Source: Candolleomyces eurysporus
Lineage: Eukaryota > Basidiomycota > Agaricomycetes > Agaricales > Psathyrellaceae
Direction: 5' to 3'
Assembly: GCA_027579435.1 (NCBI GenBank)
Contig: JANBPK010000015.1
Location: forward strand, 62,001-126,000
Length of the DNA: 64,000 bases
The translations under genes and the position numbers were made by a program. The notes below the pieces were generated by a model. It had not been told where the DNA came from and did no database searches. It saw nothing but the letters and a program-made list of their open reading frames with translations. Below are positions 1-10,075 of the stretch, piece by piece. The stretch's first letter is position 1. Every line of letters begins with the position of its first letter.

Positions 1-1170
1 GGTCAGAATCTTACACTACCTTGAGAAGGAAATACAGAATGCGAAGAGTCGGGGGAAGCGAGGTGACCCGAGCGTTCGGTAGTCTGTAGTTCGAACTTCT
101 GTCTGTCATATGGTCTCGGCCTCTTGGCCACATTTGTCTCCCTTGTCTTCTCAATGATATCGAGAAGTCCAATACTCTGAGCTTCTCGTCTTCTGTTGTT
201 GTCATGAACTCAGTTGAAAATGTGGAAGCGTCGGACAAGCGCCAAAGGTCTAAGTGTCCCTAAGGATATCAGGTCAGGCTAATACTGTGTTTTTAGAGCT
301 TTTTCATAAGAATTCAAGAGAAATATCGACACGCAGCCTCTCCTGTAACAAATTCGTGAACTTGAACCGCGGTGAAACATGGGCGCTCAAACCCGTATAA
401 GGTTCAACGGTCAGTCGACCCTCATAGAACCATGAGATCCCCAAAAGTTCTTTCTGATTTTGATTTTGATGAAGAACCTCGATCCTACTTGCATCTGGTC
501 TGCGGCTCCCGAGCAAAATCCACGATATTCACGTAAATGAACCCAGACGAGAGGATGATGAGATACCGATAAGTTTCCGTGCTCACTTTGCAATGATCCT
601 TTCAAAATCTCCATCTCGACAACACTGCTTCTTTCGAACGTGTTGCGGCATTCAACTTGAGTAATTTAGAGTGCTATAAGCTAAAGGAGACCGCCAGCCT
701 GGGTGAGCTGCTTGGATTTGCGGGCGTACTACCTACTAGGACTTTGGGCTAGATCTGTCGGTGCATGTGATGCTCGTATAAGGCTGCTATATTTAAAGCG
801 GCATCAGGTGTAAGAGTGACTCGGACCTGACCGAATGGGTCTTGCTGCCTGCCTTTTTCGATATGATGTGAATAGCTGCCGACTTCTAATATTCGCTTGG
901 CAGTAGGGGATGGGCTCGACGAGCGATTTAGCCGGAGTTTGAGTTACTCGGCTTCCTTGAAACCTAGAAAGATAACCGGTCGTATTCTAGTGTGTCACTT
1001 GAGTAGCTCGAGGACTTCGACAACAGTCTCAACCACATTTTATATCTTATTTTCAACTATAACGAGCTTTCCGAATCCCTTACAAAATTCAACAAGTAAC
1101 AGTCACTGCCAGTCCATATTTGTACATTCGTAGCCACCGAACGATCTTCATCCATTTCCGACCCTTTCCT
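1..1170. other. Left-edge stretch, no gene recognised
   Basis: Only short overlapping frames occur here, with no conserved motif or convincing splice structure. The last 160 bases or so (from about 1011) are the 3' flank of the secreted-protein gene that follows and recur at about 3297-3420, so they belong to the local tandem duplication. Confidence 0.5.
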
Positions 1171-2640
1171 TTAAGTGAAGGGAACGTTGATCGACCTGGT
1201 TCCGGGGGTGTAGCAGAACCCGCCATCCAACCTGGTCCCACAGCTGGAGTATTGGTTGCACGAGCCACCGCATCCACCGCGGTCGCAAAACCCGACATTG
1301 GTCGTCGCAAACAGGCAGTTGGTTCCCGGAGCATCGAGGCACCTGGAATTGCCGTTATAGACGGTGCAATCTCCACCGCAGACGTTGTTCGTGCGTCGAC
1401 TGCAGTAGACGACTCTGGTGTCCAGAGTCGCACGGTCGACGAGAGGGTTGGTAGTGTCGGCGTCGTTAATGAAGGTCAACTTGGCATCGGTAGTGGCGAG
1501 CCAGTGATCGAGCTCGGCGCTGGCGACTACATTCGCCGCAACCTGCGAGAAAATTTGTCGGTGAGCTCAACGAGGTGGTGACATCCACAAGCAGCAAAAA
1601 AATTCTTACGGGGGCGGGGCTGGCAACAGCGCTGGTCACCAAGATAGCCAGAGTGGCGATCTGAACGATGGTTGCTTTGAGAGTGAACTGCATGGCTGCT
1701 GATACTGAGGAGATTAGACCACTCTGAGCTCAGACTTTATACCTTTTCACCTCCGCTTCTTTGGGTCAGAAGTTTGAGAGTTGGTTAAAGTCCAGACTTT
1801 ATTAAATAAAATGTCTTGTAGCGGTTCCAGAGGTCCAAAAAGAAGGTCTGGCACCCCGTAATACGATATTCTTCATGTGCTGTATTCCTTAGTTTCATCC
1901 CATCGTTGACCACAATTCTTCTCCGGCTAACCGGCTAAATTGAGTATCATAAATTGCCTAAGCTTTCCTGGAGGATCAAACGGTGCGTACCCAGCAGCAG
2001 CTTCGATTCTTCTTCAAAATCAACTAATTAAAAAGCAGTAGAGGTCTCAAAAGGAGTACCTTTCCTGGTTGGGGGCAAAATGGCCAGTCCCGACATGGGG
2101 AGACCATAACTGATCATGGCTGAGAATAGTGATGCCAGTGTTAGGATTGACCGAGCCAATGATTTCGATTTTGATTTTGCACAGCGCCATCGAACTTCCG
2201 AGAGGACTGAGCTGAAACCCCATCAACCCCAGCTCAACGGAGGTCTCGGAGGTCGCCGCTTCTCGTTATTTCAATGCGAGCAGTTGGATATGTATGGGAA
2301 TGGCGTCTACATCTTAGAGCGTGCAAATTCCACCAACTTGCCGAACATTAAAACCTCATGACCCTGAAACAGCTTCGATACAAGTTTTCTCAGGCACTCT
2401 TTGCTCATTTTCCTTTTGCATCGTAATCAAGAAGTTGTGCGACCTCCAGCAAGTGTCATTGACTTGCTGCAACCGTGTAAGAAGCATTATTATGCACAGA
2501 TTTCAGCATTTCATGATCGACCATTGGTGGCTAGGCGCCTCTCGAAGCGCAGTCGCAACGGCATATATCATTTTTAGAACTCTTGTTTACAAACGTGGTG
2601 ATGTATCTGAGGACATTGAAAGGCCTCTCAAGGGTTCGAT
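1011..2640. repeat. Tandem duplication, unit A (secreted-protein gene and flanks)
   Basis: This block matches about 3297-5080. The coding parts are offset by 2286 bp, and the similarity extends into the 3' flank (the segment around 1035-1130 equals 3321-3420) and the promoter side (for example the stretch with TAAGAAGCATTATTATGCA near 2480 and again near 4937). Divergence is much higher outside the coding exons. The promoter side (1694-2640) holds no other gene that I can support. Confidence 0.75.
1171..1693 (-). CDS. Small secreted cysteine-rich protein, copy 1
   Basis: Two exons, 1610-1693 and 1171-1542, with a 67-bp GT-AG intron between them, give a 151-residue protein. Residues 1 to about 24 form a signal peptide (MQFTLK, then a hydrophobic stretch ending in a small-residue cleavage site before SPAP), so the product should be secreted. 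The mature part has ten cysteines, all in its C-terminal half, in motifs such as YCSRR, CGGDC, GFCDRGGCGGSC and GFCYTPG, consistent with a compact fold of up to five disulfides. There is no catalytic motif and I assign no function. I recall similar small secreted proteins in many Agaricomycetes, but they are uncharacterised. The start is the only Met that supplies the signal peptide, and the next copy has the same exon structure. Confidence 0.85.
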
Positions 2641-3105
2641 CCAGACATATCAAAGAAGATGTGTATAAATGACCTCTTTGTCAGCCATCGTCAAGCCCCA
2701 GCCTGANTTTTTTGTGGACACTAAAGCTACCTTGGGAGAAGCCTTTGGCTTTGTGCTCGATACGACATCTCTTCGTAAGAAAACAAGGAGGTGCAGAGCG
2801 CCGATTACTCGGAAAGGTTACTCCAGCGTGACGTCTGTTAATGGGAATGGGAAATGCTGCTTCAAAAGTGGGCTTGATTTCTCCCTCAATGTCCTTTATT
2901 TGGGCCATGATTTCTGAAAGTTTCGTTCAGAAGGGACCATAACCACTGGCAAGGCTGAAACACCCAGATAAGATCAGCTAGCACACCGCAAGCAAGTTTG
3001 TAACCCCGGCTGTCACCCGTCGTCAGTCGTCACAACAGCATATAGATCTTGTTCGAAGTCTGGCAAGCTTTCCAAATGCTTTACAAGTTTACAGCAACCA
3101 AGAAG
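2641..3105. other. Spacer between duplicated units, no gene
   Basis: Short frames only. It contains one isolated N at 2706 just before a T run. No similarity to the rest of the window was noticed. Confidence 0.4.
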
Positions 3106-3109
3106 TCCA

Positions 3110-3295
3110 AGTCCCGATATGTGCCATACATGTATTCTGACATAACCGCTATTATTGACTCCGACTTCAACGCTTTGGCTCTAGTGAACGGAACCAGAAT
3201 GGACCTAGTTCCAAGAGGTGTAGCGGAATCCATCATCCCACCTGGTCTCACAGCTGGAGTATTGGTTACACGACGTACCGTATCCGATTTGATAG
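3110..3295 (-). pseudogene. Truncated relic of the secreted cysteine-rich gene
   Basis: On the minus strand around 3190-3290 the translation contains SCNQYSSCETRWDDGFRYT, which matches the last cysteine motifs of the two intact genes (SCNQYSSCGTRLDGGFCYT). One of the aligned cysteines is Arg here and the upstream exons are missing, so this is a decayed third copy next to copy 2. The boundary away from the match is approximate. Confidence 0.7.
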
Positions 3296-3296
3296 C

Positions 3297-5080
3297 TCAA
3301 GAACTGCGACAAAAGTTTCAACCACATTTTATATCCTATTTCAACTATAACGAGCTTTCCAAATCCTTTACAAAAGTCAAAAATACCAACACTGCAAGTC
3401 CATATTTGTACATTCGTAGCGACCTCACGGTCTTCAACCATTTCCGACTCTTTCCTTTAAGTGAATGGCACATTGATCGACCTGGTTCCCGGGGTGTAGC
3501 AGAAACCGCCATCCAACCTGGTTCCACAGCTGGAGTACTGGTTGCACGAGCCACCGCATCCACCACGGTCGCAAAACCCGACATTGGTCGTCGCAAACAG
3601 GCAGTTGGTTCCAGGAGCATCGAGGCACCTGGCATTGCCATTATAAACTGTGCAGTCTCCACCGCAGACGTTGTTCGTGCGTCGACTGCAGTAGACGACT
3701 CTGGTGTCTAGAGTCGCACGGTCGACGAGAGGGTTGGTAGTGTCGGCGTCGTTAATGAAGGTCAACTTGGCATCGGTAGTGGCGAGCCAGTGGTCGAGCT
3801 CGGCGTTGGCGACTACGTTTGCAGCGACCTAGGTGAAAGATTCAGCGGTGAGCTCAACGGGTGACTACACTGGCAAGCAGCGAGAAATCCTTACGGGGGT
3901 GGGGCTGGCAACAACGCTGGTCACCAAGAGAGCCAAGGTGGAGAGCTGAACGAGGGTTGCCTTGAGAGCGAACTGCATGGCTGCTAATTCTGAGGAGTAG
4001 CTCGTCTCACTGCATTCAATTTATACCTTTTCGCCCCTCCTACTTTTGTCAGCAGTACGACATTCGACTCGTGGATACGTTTTACCCTATGAGAGCGATT
4101 TTGTAAAGGCTTCATAGGTCCACGAAAAGAAGGTTTGGCACCCTGTAACATTACTCTTGAAGGGCTTAATGCATTGCTATTTTCTCGCCCGTGGGTCAGT
4201 TCTAGTACACCAGGAAACGGGCAAATTACTTTTGCTCTTTTAGAAGCGCTCTCAAGCGCCTTCAAGCTAAAAAAACCTAGCAAGTCCAAAGCTGACGAGT
4301 TCACGTCAGTTTTGGCAAAAAGCTAGGCCAAATTTGGCAGGGGGAATGACCGGAGAAATCTCAGAAGTGACAAAAGCCCAAATTTAAAGTTTAGGTTTAC
4401 TGATCTGAGCCTATTCTGGCTCACAGAGTTTATCATCACAGAATAACCTAAGTTTTTCTTGAGAGACAAGGATACGAAGGCAACTACGATGTCTCCTCAC
4501 TACATTATACATACGAGCAGACTCTGTGAAAACGAGCGGTCTCGGTGGATTAGACGCCAGAGTCCCGACATTGGCGAGACTGCAACTGATGGCCCAGCCA
4601 ATGATTTCGATTTTGATTTTGCGCAGCGCCATCGGGCTTCCTAGAAGACCTTGCCCAGATTCTACTGAGACAGAGACCCCATCAACTGCTGTCCGCTTCT
4701 CGCTATTCTAAGACGGATATTTAGAAATCAACAGTGGGTATATCATCTACATAGTATTGCATGTGCGGCGTGCAATGTTCACCAGCTTACCGAGCATTAA
4801 TACCTCCTGGACCTAAAACAGTCTCGGAAATACATCTCCTCCGGGCCTCTTCGCATATTGTCCTTGGGGATCGCAATCAAGAAGTTGTGTGACCTCCAGT
4901 ATTATGTGTCATTCGACTTGCTGCGGTCATGTAAGAAGCATTATTATGCAAAGATTTGAGAATTTTCACGAACGATACTCGTGGTCAGGCGCCTATTGAA
5001 GAACTGTCGCAACGGCATAAACCATTTTTAGAACTGCTTTTTACAAAGCGTGCCGATATTGGGACATTAATACTCCCTTC
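3297..5080. repeat. Tandem duplication, unit B (secreted-protein gene and flanks)
   Basis: Counterpart of 1011-2640. It carries copy 2 of the secreted gene. The promoter side 3979-5080 has no further gene. A string around 4600-4630 containing TTTCGATTTTGATTTTG recurs near 2160, marking the shared upstream region. Confidence 0.7.
3457..3978 (-). CDS. Small secreted cysteine-rich protein, copy 2
   Basis: Same structure as the gene at 1171-1693: exons 3895-3978 and 3457-3828, a 66-bp intron ending in CCTAG, and 151 residues. The signal peptide differs at several positions (MQFALKATLVQLSTLALLV), whereas the exon-2 part, with its ten cysteines, is almost unchanged (for instance GNA instead of GNS). 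This pattern suggests that the mature domain is under constraint or has been homogenised by gene conversion while signal peptide and intron drift. The product is probably exported; the function is unknown. Neighbours are a dead partial copy on its 3' side and duplicated promoter sequence on its 5' side. Confidence 0.85.
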
Positions 5081-5159
5081 AACTTTGCTTCGACCCAAAA
5101 ACGTGTCGAACAAAGATAGNAAAAAAAAATAGAACCTTAGATTACATCCTCAGGGACGA

Positions 5160-6240
5160 CACATAGATGTACAGAGTGGGTGGCGCACCGTGTAACAATC
5201 ACAATACCGCCTTTTGGGGACTATGTACATGTAGTGACGATGCATATGGGGCCTCGGTGTTTTTGACCCGTACACCTAATGTTTTTTGTCGTACATACAA
5301 GCAGTGTCTTTCACACAAGAAGCGGATGTCCTTCCTCTCGTCGTCTTACACTCTTCGTCGGTAGTTATCATGACGTTGAACTCACGCCTTACAAACCCCA
5401 GCCGCGAGAGTGGTGTAAGACAGATGGGAATGGTGGGTGTGAACCACCGATCTTGACGAGAGAAGGTCGCGAGTGATCGACCCAGGAGGTAACTAGACTG
5501 GTCTTCGAGGAGTGGTAAGGAATAAAAATGGTTTATTGGGAGAATAAGGGATAAAGGGGGAACGTAAGGAAGGGGAGTGAGCTAAGGGGAAAGCTAGCTA
5601 CCGACACAGGAGGTAAATAAACTACTTTTATACCTAGAGATGATCCGAATTCACGAGGGTCGGGATAGCCACTCCCGCTCCGGAGAATGGAGACGGAATG
5701 GATAAGCGGTGAGTGCACGCGCACACGATGTGCACTCTCCACAGTGGATCCGAAAGACCAGCACGAGTGCGAGATTCATTCAGAGTCCAGAGAGCGGCAT
5801 GCACAAGAAACACCTCAGAGAGTGCTCGCCCCTCGGCAGAGTAAGAACGACAGATCTGAGTGTCAGAAATCAGAAAGAAGAAATCTTCATCATATATCTT
5901 GATATTCGTAGTAACGACCACTTGGAATGAAATCAACGACGATTCGGAGAACGTCTGACCCGATTCATTCTTCATCAACCTCGACTTCGACATGTCGATA
6001 TATCGATTCAATTGATTGATTGGGGTTCAACCGAATACTCGCTTGTACCAAGCTCGCTACTAACCAACATGGTATGCATGCAAGGTAGTGTAGAAACGGA
6101 ACAGGGACGGAAGGGAAGACGTATTACTCAGTCTTAAGTAGGAGGTCGGAGCTGAAACAGGAGAAATAAACGAAAGACATAATACAGAAGCCAGCCGAAA
6201 AGAAGACATAATTGTGGAACGAAGAGACGACGAGCAATGA
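5160..6240 (+). repeat. Relic of a NACHT-gene 3' flank, left boundary of the array
   Basis: The stretch 5160-5420 matches, with many changes, the sequence that follows each left-array NACHT gene (compare 15000-15240: a short ATGTAC-rich stretch, then CTCTCGTCGTCTT and GGTAGTTATCATGACG). After an unrelated purine-rich insert (about 5430-5640), the match resumes at about 5770-6060 (CCAGAGAGC, GCTCGCCCCTCGG, and the strings around AGTAACGACCACTT). The NACHT gene that should precede it is absent, so this is the truncated end of the duplicated array. Confidence 0.6.
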
Positions 6241-6242
6241 GC

Positions 6243-6650
6243 GGTGAGTAAAAGGCTTGATCGCACAAGATGCTTTGAAACACTTTCGCTGCCATCCGCC
6301 TCATTTACGTGCACTCAACACTTCACTCAATCCTTCCTCAGAATCAAAATTATCCTCACAAATTCTCCACACACCGCACGCCCACACGTCATCGGTTGTC
6401 GAGTACTCACCCGGTCCCGATGCCAAACTCCTCATACTCTAATGAATCTCACCCGCAGGCTCCTTCGATGTCGAGGCAGCCAATGATGGCACAGCGGCCC
6501 CGGACAGGACTTAGTCACACTCTAACTTCCGCCCCTACTTACTTTCCTCGCTGCCACCACACGTTCCTTACCCTCCTCAATACCCATAACCTTCACAACG
6601 GCGTGACCCTCCAACACCCTCCTGGCCTTATCCCCATTCCAACCAACTAT
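6243..6650 (-). pseudogene. bZIP gene relic 1 (3' end only)
   Basis: The plus-strand sequence from about 6243 to 6650 aligns with 25913-26300, the 3' end of the intact bZIP gene. Shared landmarks are CAGGCTCCTTCGATGTC near 6459 and CCAACACCCTCCTG near 6611. Exons encoding the DNA-binding region are absent and the frame is broken. The following 6651-6911 is the promoter side of the first NACHT gene; unlike the next three genes, it lacks their shared GACGTC/palindrome block. Confidence 0.65.
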
Positions 6651-6911
6651 TCCTCATTTATGCCGCATCTAGAGGTGCCAGTGCCCACACCACGTTGGAT
6701 TACCCCTGATGCCCCTGACCTAGTCGAGGGACGCCAGCCTGTAGCGTTTCTTGAAGATCTGACGCATGAGGTAAAGGACACTATTATACTTATACTTGAG
6801 GCACCCAACAAGCGAGGAATACAACGAGGTGTCTTCACAGCCACAAAGGTGTGAAAGACGAGTTGGTCCCATCGATAGCGATGCTGCTAATACCCTTCAC
6901 AAACCACCATC

Positions 6912-9177
6912 ATGGCGAACCGTGCAAACTCGAGGTTTGGCCCCTACCCTCAGCTTCCTGCCCGCAGGACGGACAATGACGGCACCATCCCAGGCCATCA
7001 AAGAAGAAACCGTAACTGCAACCACCTTGTCGGAGACACCTATTCGCCTGTCTCCCGAAATGTGTACTTTCAGCAGGGAAGCCAGGGTCCCATCTTCAAT
7101 GGTCCTATCGCGGGCAGTGTCACTCACAATCATGCTTCAAATACAGACGGTCCGTGAACCTTTGCTCATTTAGATCTTCAAGTTGGTAACCTCGCTCTAC
7201 CAGCCCTCCAAACTCTCTATGATCATTCGGCCACGGGAGCAATGCATGACTCCAATGAACGATTTCCTCCCCCATTGTGCCACCCAGGAACTCGTGAGGC
7301 CATCATAGTCCGTATCACAGACTGGTATGGGTATCGAGCAGGTCCTGGAAAGCCGATCATGTGGGTTCATGCACCAGCGGGGTATGGCAAGACTGCCATC
7401 GCCGGCACTGTCTCCAAGATGCTCAAAGAAACCACTGGCCTCGATTTCATTCCTCTCGGGGCCACGTTCTTCTTCTGGAGGACATCTCCCGAGCGCAGCA
7501 ATCCAGCGCGCTTCATCATCACCATTGCTTGTCAACTCGCAGTTTCCATCCCCGAGCTCAAGCCGCATATTGCAAATGCCGTCAGCCAGAACCCGCTCAT
7601 CCTCAATAAAGCGCTGGAGGTTCAACTAGATGAGCTGATTGTCGAGCCTTTCAAGGCGATAGGTGACTTGAAAGATATACCAAATCGATTGGTTATTATA
7701 GATGGCCTCGACGAGTGTATAAACTCGGGGCAAGAGTCACGGGTGGCGAAGAAGTATGCGGAAGACCAGGAGGTAGTTCAAGTCCGAGTGCTTGATCTCA
7801 TTCATACCCTACAGTCCCACCACCTCCCCCTCTCCTTCCTGATCCTCAGCAGACCAGAAGCCTGGATTACGCAGCACATCGAGTCAAGATCGTTCACGGA
7901 TGTGGTGGAGGTAGTGGACCTCTACGCGGTTGGAGATCACATGAACGATGTGGAGAAGTACGTACGGGCCGAACTCACTCGCATCGCAGCAAAGATTGGG
8001 GACGTTGAGTGGCCGACAGAGAGTATCGTACACGGCTTCATTTGGAAAACTAATGGGCACATGGTCTATGCTTCGACCGTTATCCGGCACATCGATGACC
8101 CATATGACGACCCGCGGAAACGCCTCAAAGACATCCTGGACGCTCCAACCGACTCGAATCGTTACCTTGCACACTCCACCCCTTTCTCCACCCTTTACGA
8201 GCTGTACAGGCAGATCATGCGATCTTGCCCAGAGAGCAATCGCTCCCTCATGGTCGAGGTACTCGAAGACATAATTGTAACAGGCCGCTATTTCCGTGAC
8301 TATTATGGTCTCTCCAGTGCTCTCCCTATCCTAGACTCTCTGTCTGGTCGAGCTGTAGGCTGTGGCAGCAGAGCCATTCGAGGCCTCCATGCGGTGCTCC
8401 GCCTCGTATCAGACCCCAATGAAGCTAATCGGTCCGATCGTACGCTATTGAGGCCTTTCGTTCACTCCTCCTTTGTCGAATTCTTGACAAACCCACTGCT
8501 TTCGTTGGAATTCGCCGTCGATAAGAAGAAGGGAAGCCGACGACTTCTATGGAATTGTCTAGAATGCATGTCCGCCATTAACAGCCAAAGTGAGGTAGAA
8601 GGAAAGCACTTCCGCCTTGCCCTTGATACCTTTCGATCCCTCTGGGTCACCGGCTGGTCGGGCAAAGAGGCACGGCTTCACCAGGACGAGTACGTCAAAG
8701 TGGTCAAAAAGTTACTGACCATCGACCTTACTACCTGTTTCATCAAAGTCTTTGATTATCCTAGCTTTAGGAGATCTTTACTCTTTATTGCCCCCTCAAA
8801 TATTTTCGACTCGGACTTCGTCGATTCGCTTGAGCATCTGTCGAAGGAGTCCGACCCTCTTTCCCAGGAGGCCATTATGCATGTTTTTTTCTTCGACAGA
8901 CCGAGCCCTGGGTCATGTGTACAACCAACCTCAAGTTCCTCAACTCGAGTTGGTATATTTCAATGGACCGAATGTTCGACAGTACTTGGAGAAGCTCTAC
9001 AACCGCTCGACAAATTCGAGCCGGCGGAAATCTGACAAAGTTGTCAAGGCTTTGAATAACCTTCGGCTTGACTTTGGGAGGATTCCGCGGTGGATCAATA
9101 ATCCTGGAACACTGCCCTCGGGATGGAGCTCAAACATCCGGCCAATTTTAGACTACATCCGCCAGGAAGATGTTTAG
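6912..9177 (+). CDS. NACHT NTPase (NLR-like) 1, with a +1 frameshift near the 3' end
   Basis: Exon 1 is 6912-7149 (starts MANRAN; 79 codons plus one base), the 54-bp intron 7150-7203 has an unusual GTCCGT donor, and exon 2 is 7204-9177. Exon 1 encodes a polar leader with the motif FQQGSQGPIFNGPIAG. Exon 2 has the NACHT hallmarks: Walker A in PAGYGKTAIAG, Walker B in RLVIIDGLDEC and the SFLILSRPE sensor strand, then an alpha-helical C-terminal part with no WD40, ankyrin or TPR repeats. The frame breaks in a run of seven Ts at 8884-8890, where sister genes have TTCTCTC; after one base the conserved tail resumes and ends in PILDYIRQ at the usual stop. About 736 residues if that base is discounted. 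Either a young lesion or a homopolymer error. Such proteins are intracellular ATP-dependent oligomerising switches in self/non-self or immune-type responses; the trigger is unknown. Confidence 0.85.
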
Positions 9178-10075
9178 ATATGGGGGTAGTACATAGATAG
9201 CCCGGCACGTAGCATTCTACCAATCCAGCCACGACCACGATACGGCCTTTTCTGTAGTATGTACCATGTAGTGACAATGGGCTTCACTGTTTCACCTGTG
9301 CAACTAACATTTTTGTCATATTTATACAGAATGGATATACCACATAAACTCAGATATCCTTTCTCCCGTCGTTTTAGACTATTCGTCGGTAGTTATCATG
9401 CCGCTGATTCCATAGCCTATGAACCTGAGCTACGAAAGTGAATTTAAAAAACCAGGACGGACGCAAGATTCATTCAGCGAGAGACCCCAGAGAGCAGCAG
9501 CGTGAAAACAGAACGCAGAAAGAAAGAAATCTCATTAAATAATTTATCATTTGTAGTAACTACCACTTCGAATCCACCCTCGCAAGAGAGGGCGATAAGA
9601 CTCGAAAGAAAAAAGTACTCTAAGAACTACACATCGACGACGACGAGAACGTCCGACTCGATCCATTCGAATACTCTTTATCAACATCGACTTTGACTTC
9701 GACATGACGATATCGAATCGAATCGATTGATTGATCGGGGTCAGCCACACCTACACGCCTGTACCAAGCCCACTACCAACCAAGTTGGTGCACATGCAAG
9801 GCAGTGTGGACGGGGTTTAATGTTCGGAAAGTTAAAAGGAAAGAAGAGAGACAGATGAGGCAACGAGGGAGTTCCTGAAATGAAAAGTCATTCTTAGATA
9901 CTACAAGGATCACGATGATGAGAGGTGAAAGGAAAAGTAAGGGATAAAGTCGGAAGGAAAGACATTACTCTGTACTGACTAAGAAATCTCAGATCAAAGG
10001 TAACGGAAAAGAGAGATGTAACACAGAAGCCAGCCGAGACAAAAGACATAGAAGTGGTACAAGAAAAGACAAACA
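9178..10075 (+). repeat. Left-array 3' flank, copy after NACHT 1
   Basis: Non-coding segment repeated after each left-array NACHT gene (also 14969-15604, 18764-19734, 24960-25977). Landmarks in order: GTACATAG, the AATTTATCATTTGTAG stretch, GGGCGATAAGACTCG, and the region with CGACATGACGATATCG. It lies between the stop of the NACHT gene and the 3' end of the convergent bZIP relic, so it probably holds both terminators. The short frames inside differ between copies and are not credible genes. Confidence 0.7.

Noticed and set aside
1120..1581. 153-residue plus-strand frame over the secreted-protein gene (and its duplicate at 3049-3711)
   Set aside because: Antisense to the clearly better two-exon secreted protein, which has signal peptide, intron and conserved cysteines.
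7197..7625. Long minus-strand frames opposite the NACHT genes (also at 13061, 16751, 22998, and plus-strand ones at 32011, 35589, 38859)
   Set aside because: They repeat in every copy only because the NACHT core is conserved. They are antisense shadows with no independent signal.
9502..9696. Repeated short frame in the left-array 3' flank (KKEISLNNLLFVVTTTSNPP-like) as a small gene
   Set aside because: Found after every left-array NACHT gene, but its ends and length change between copies, and it lacks a consistent start or splice pattern. Better explained as a duplicated non-coding flank.
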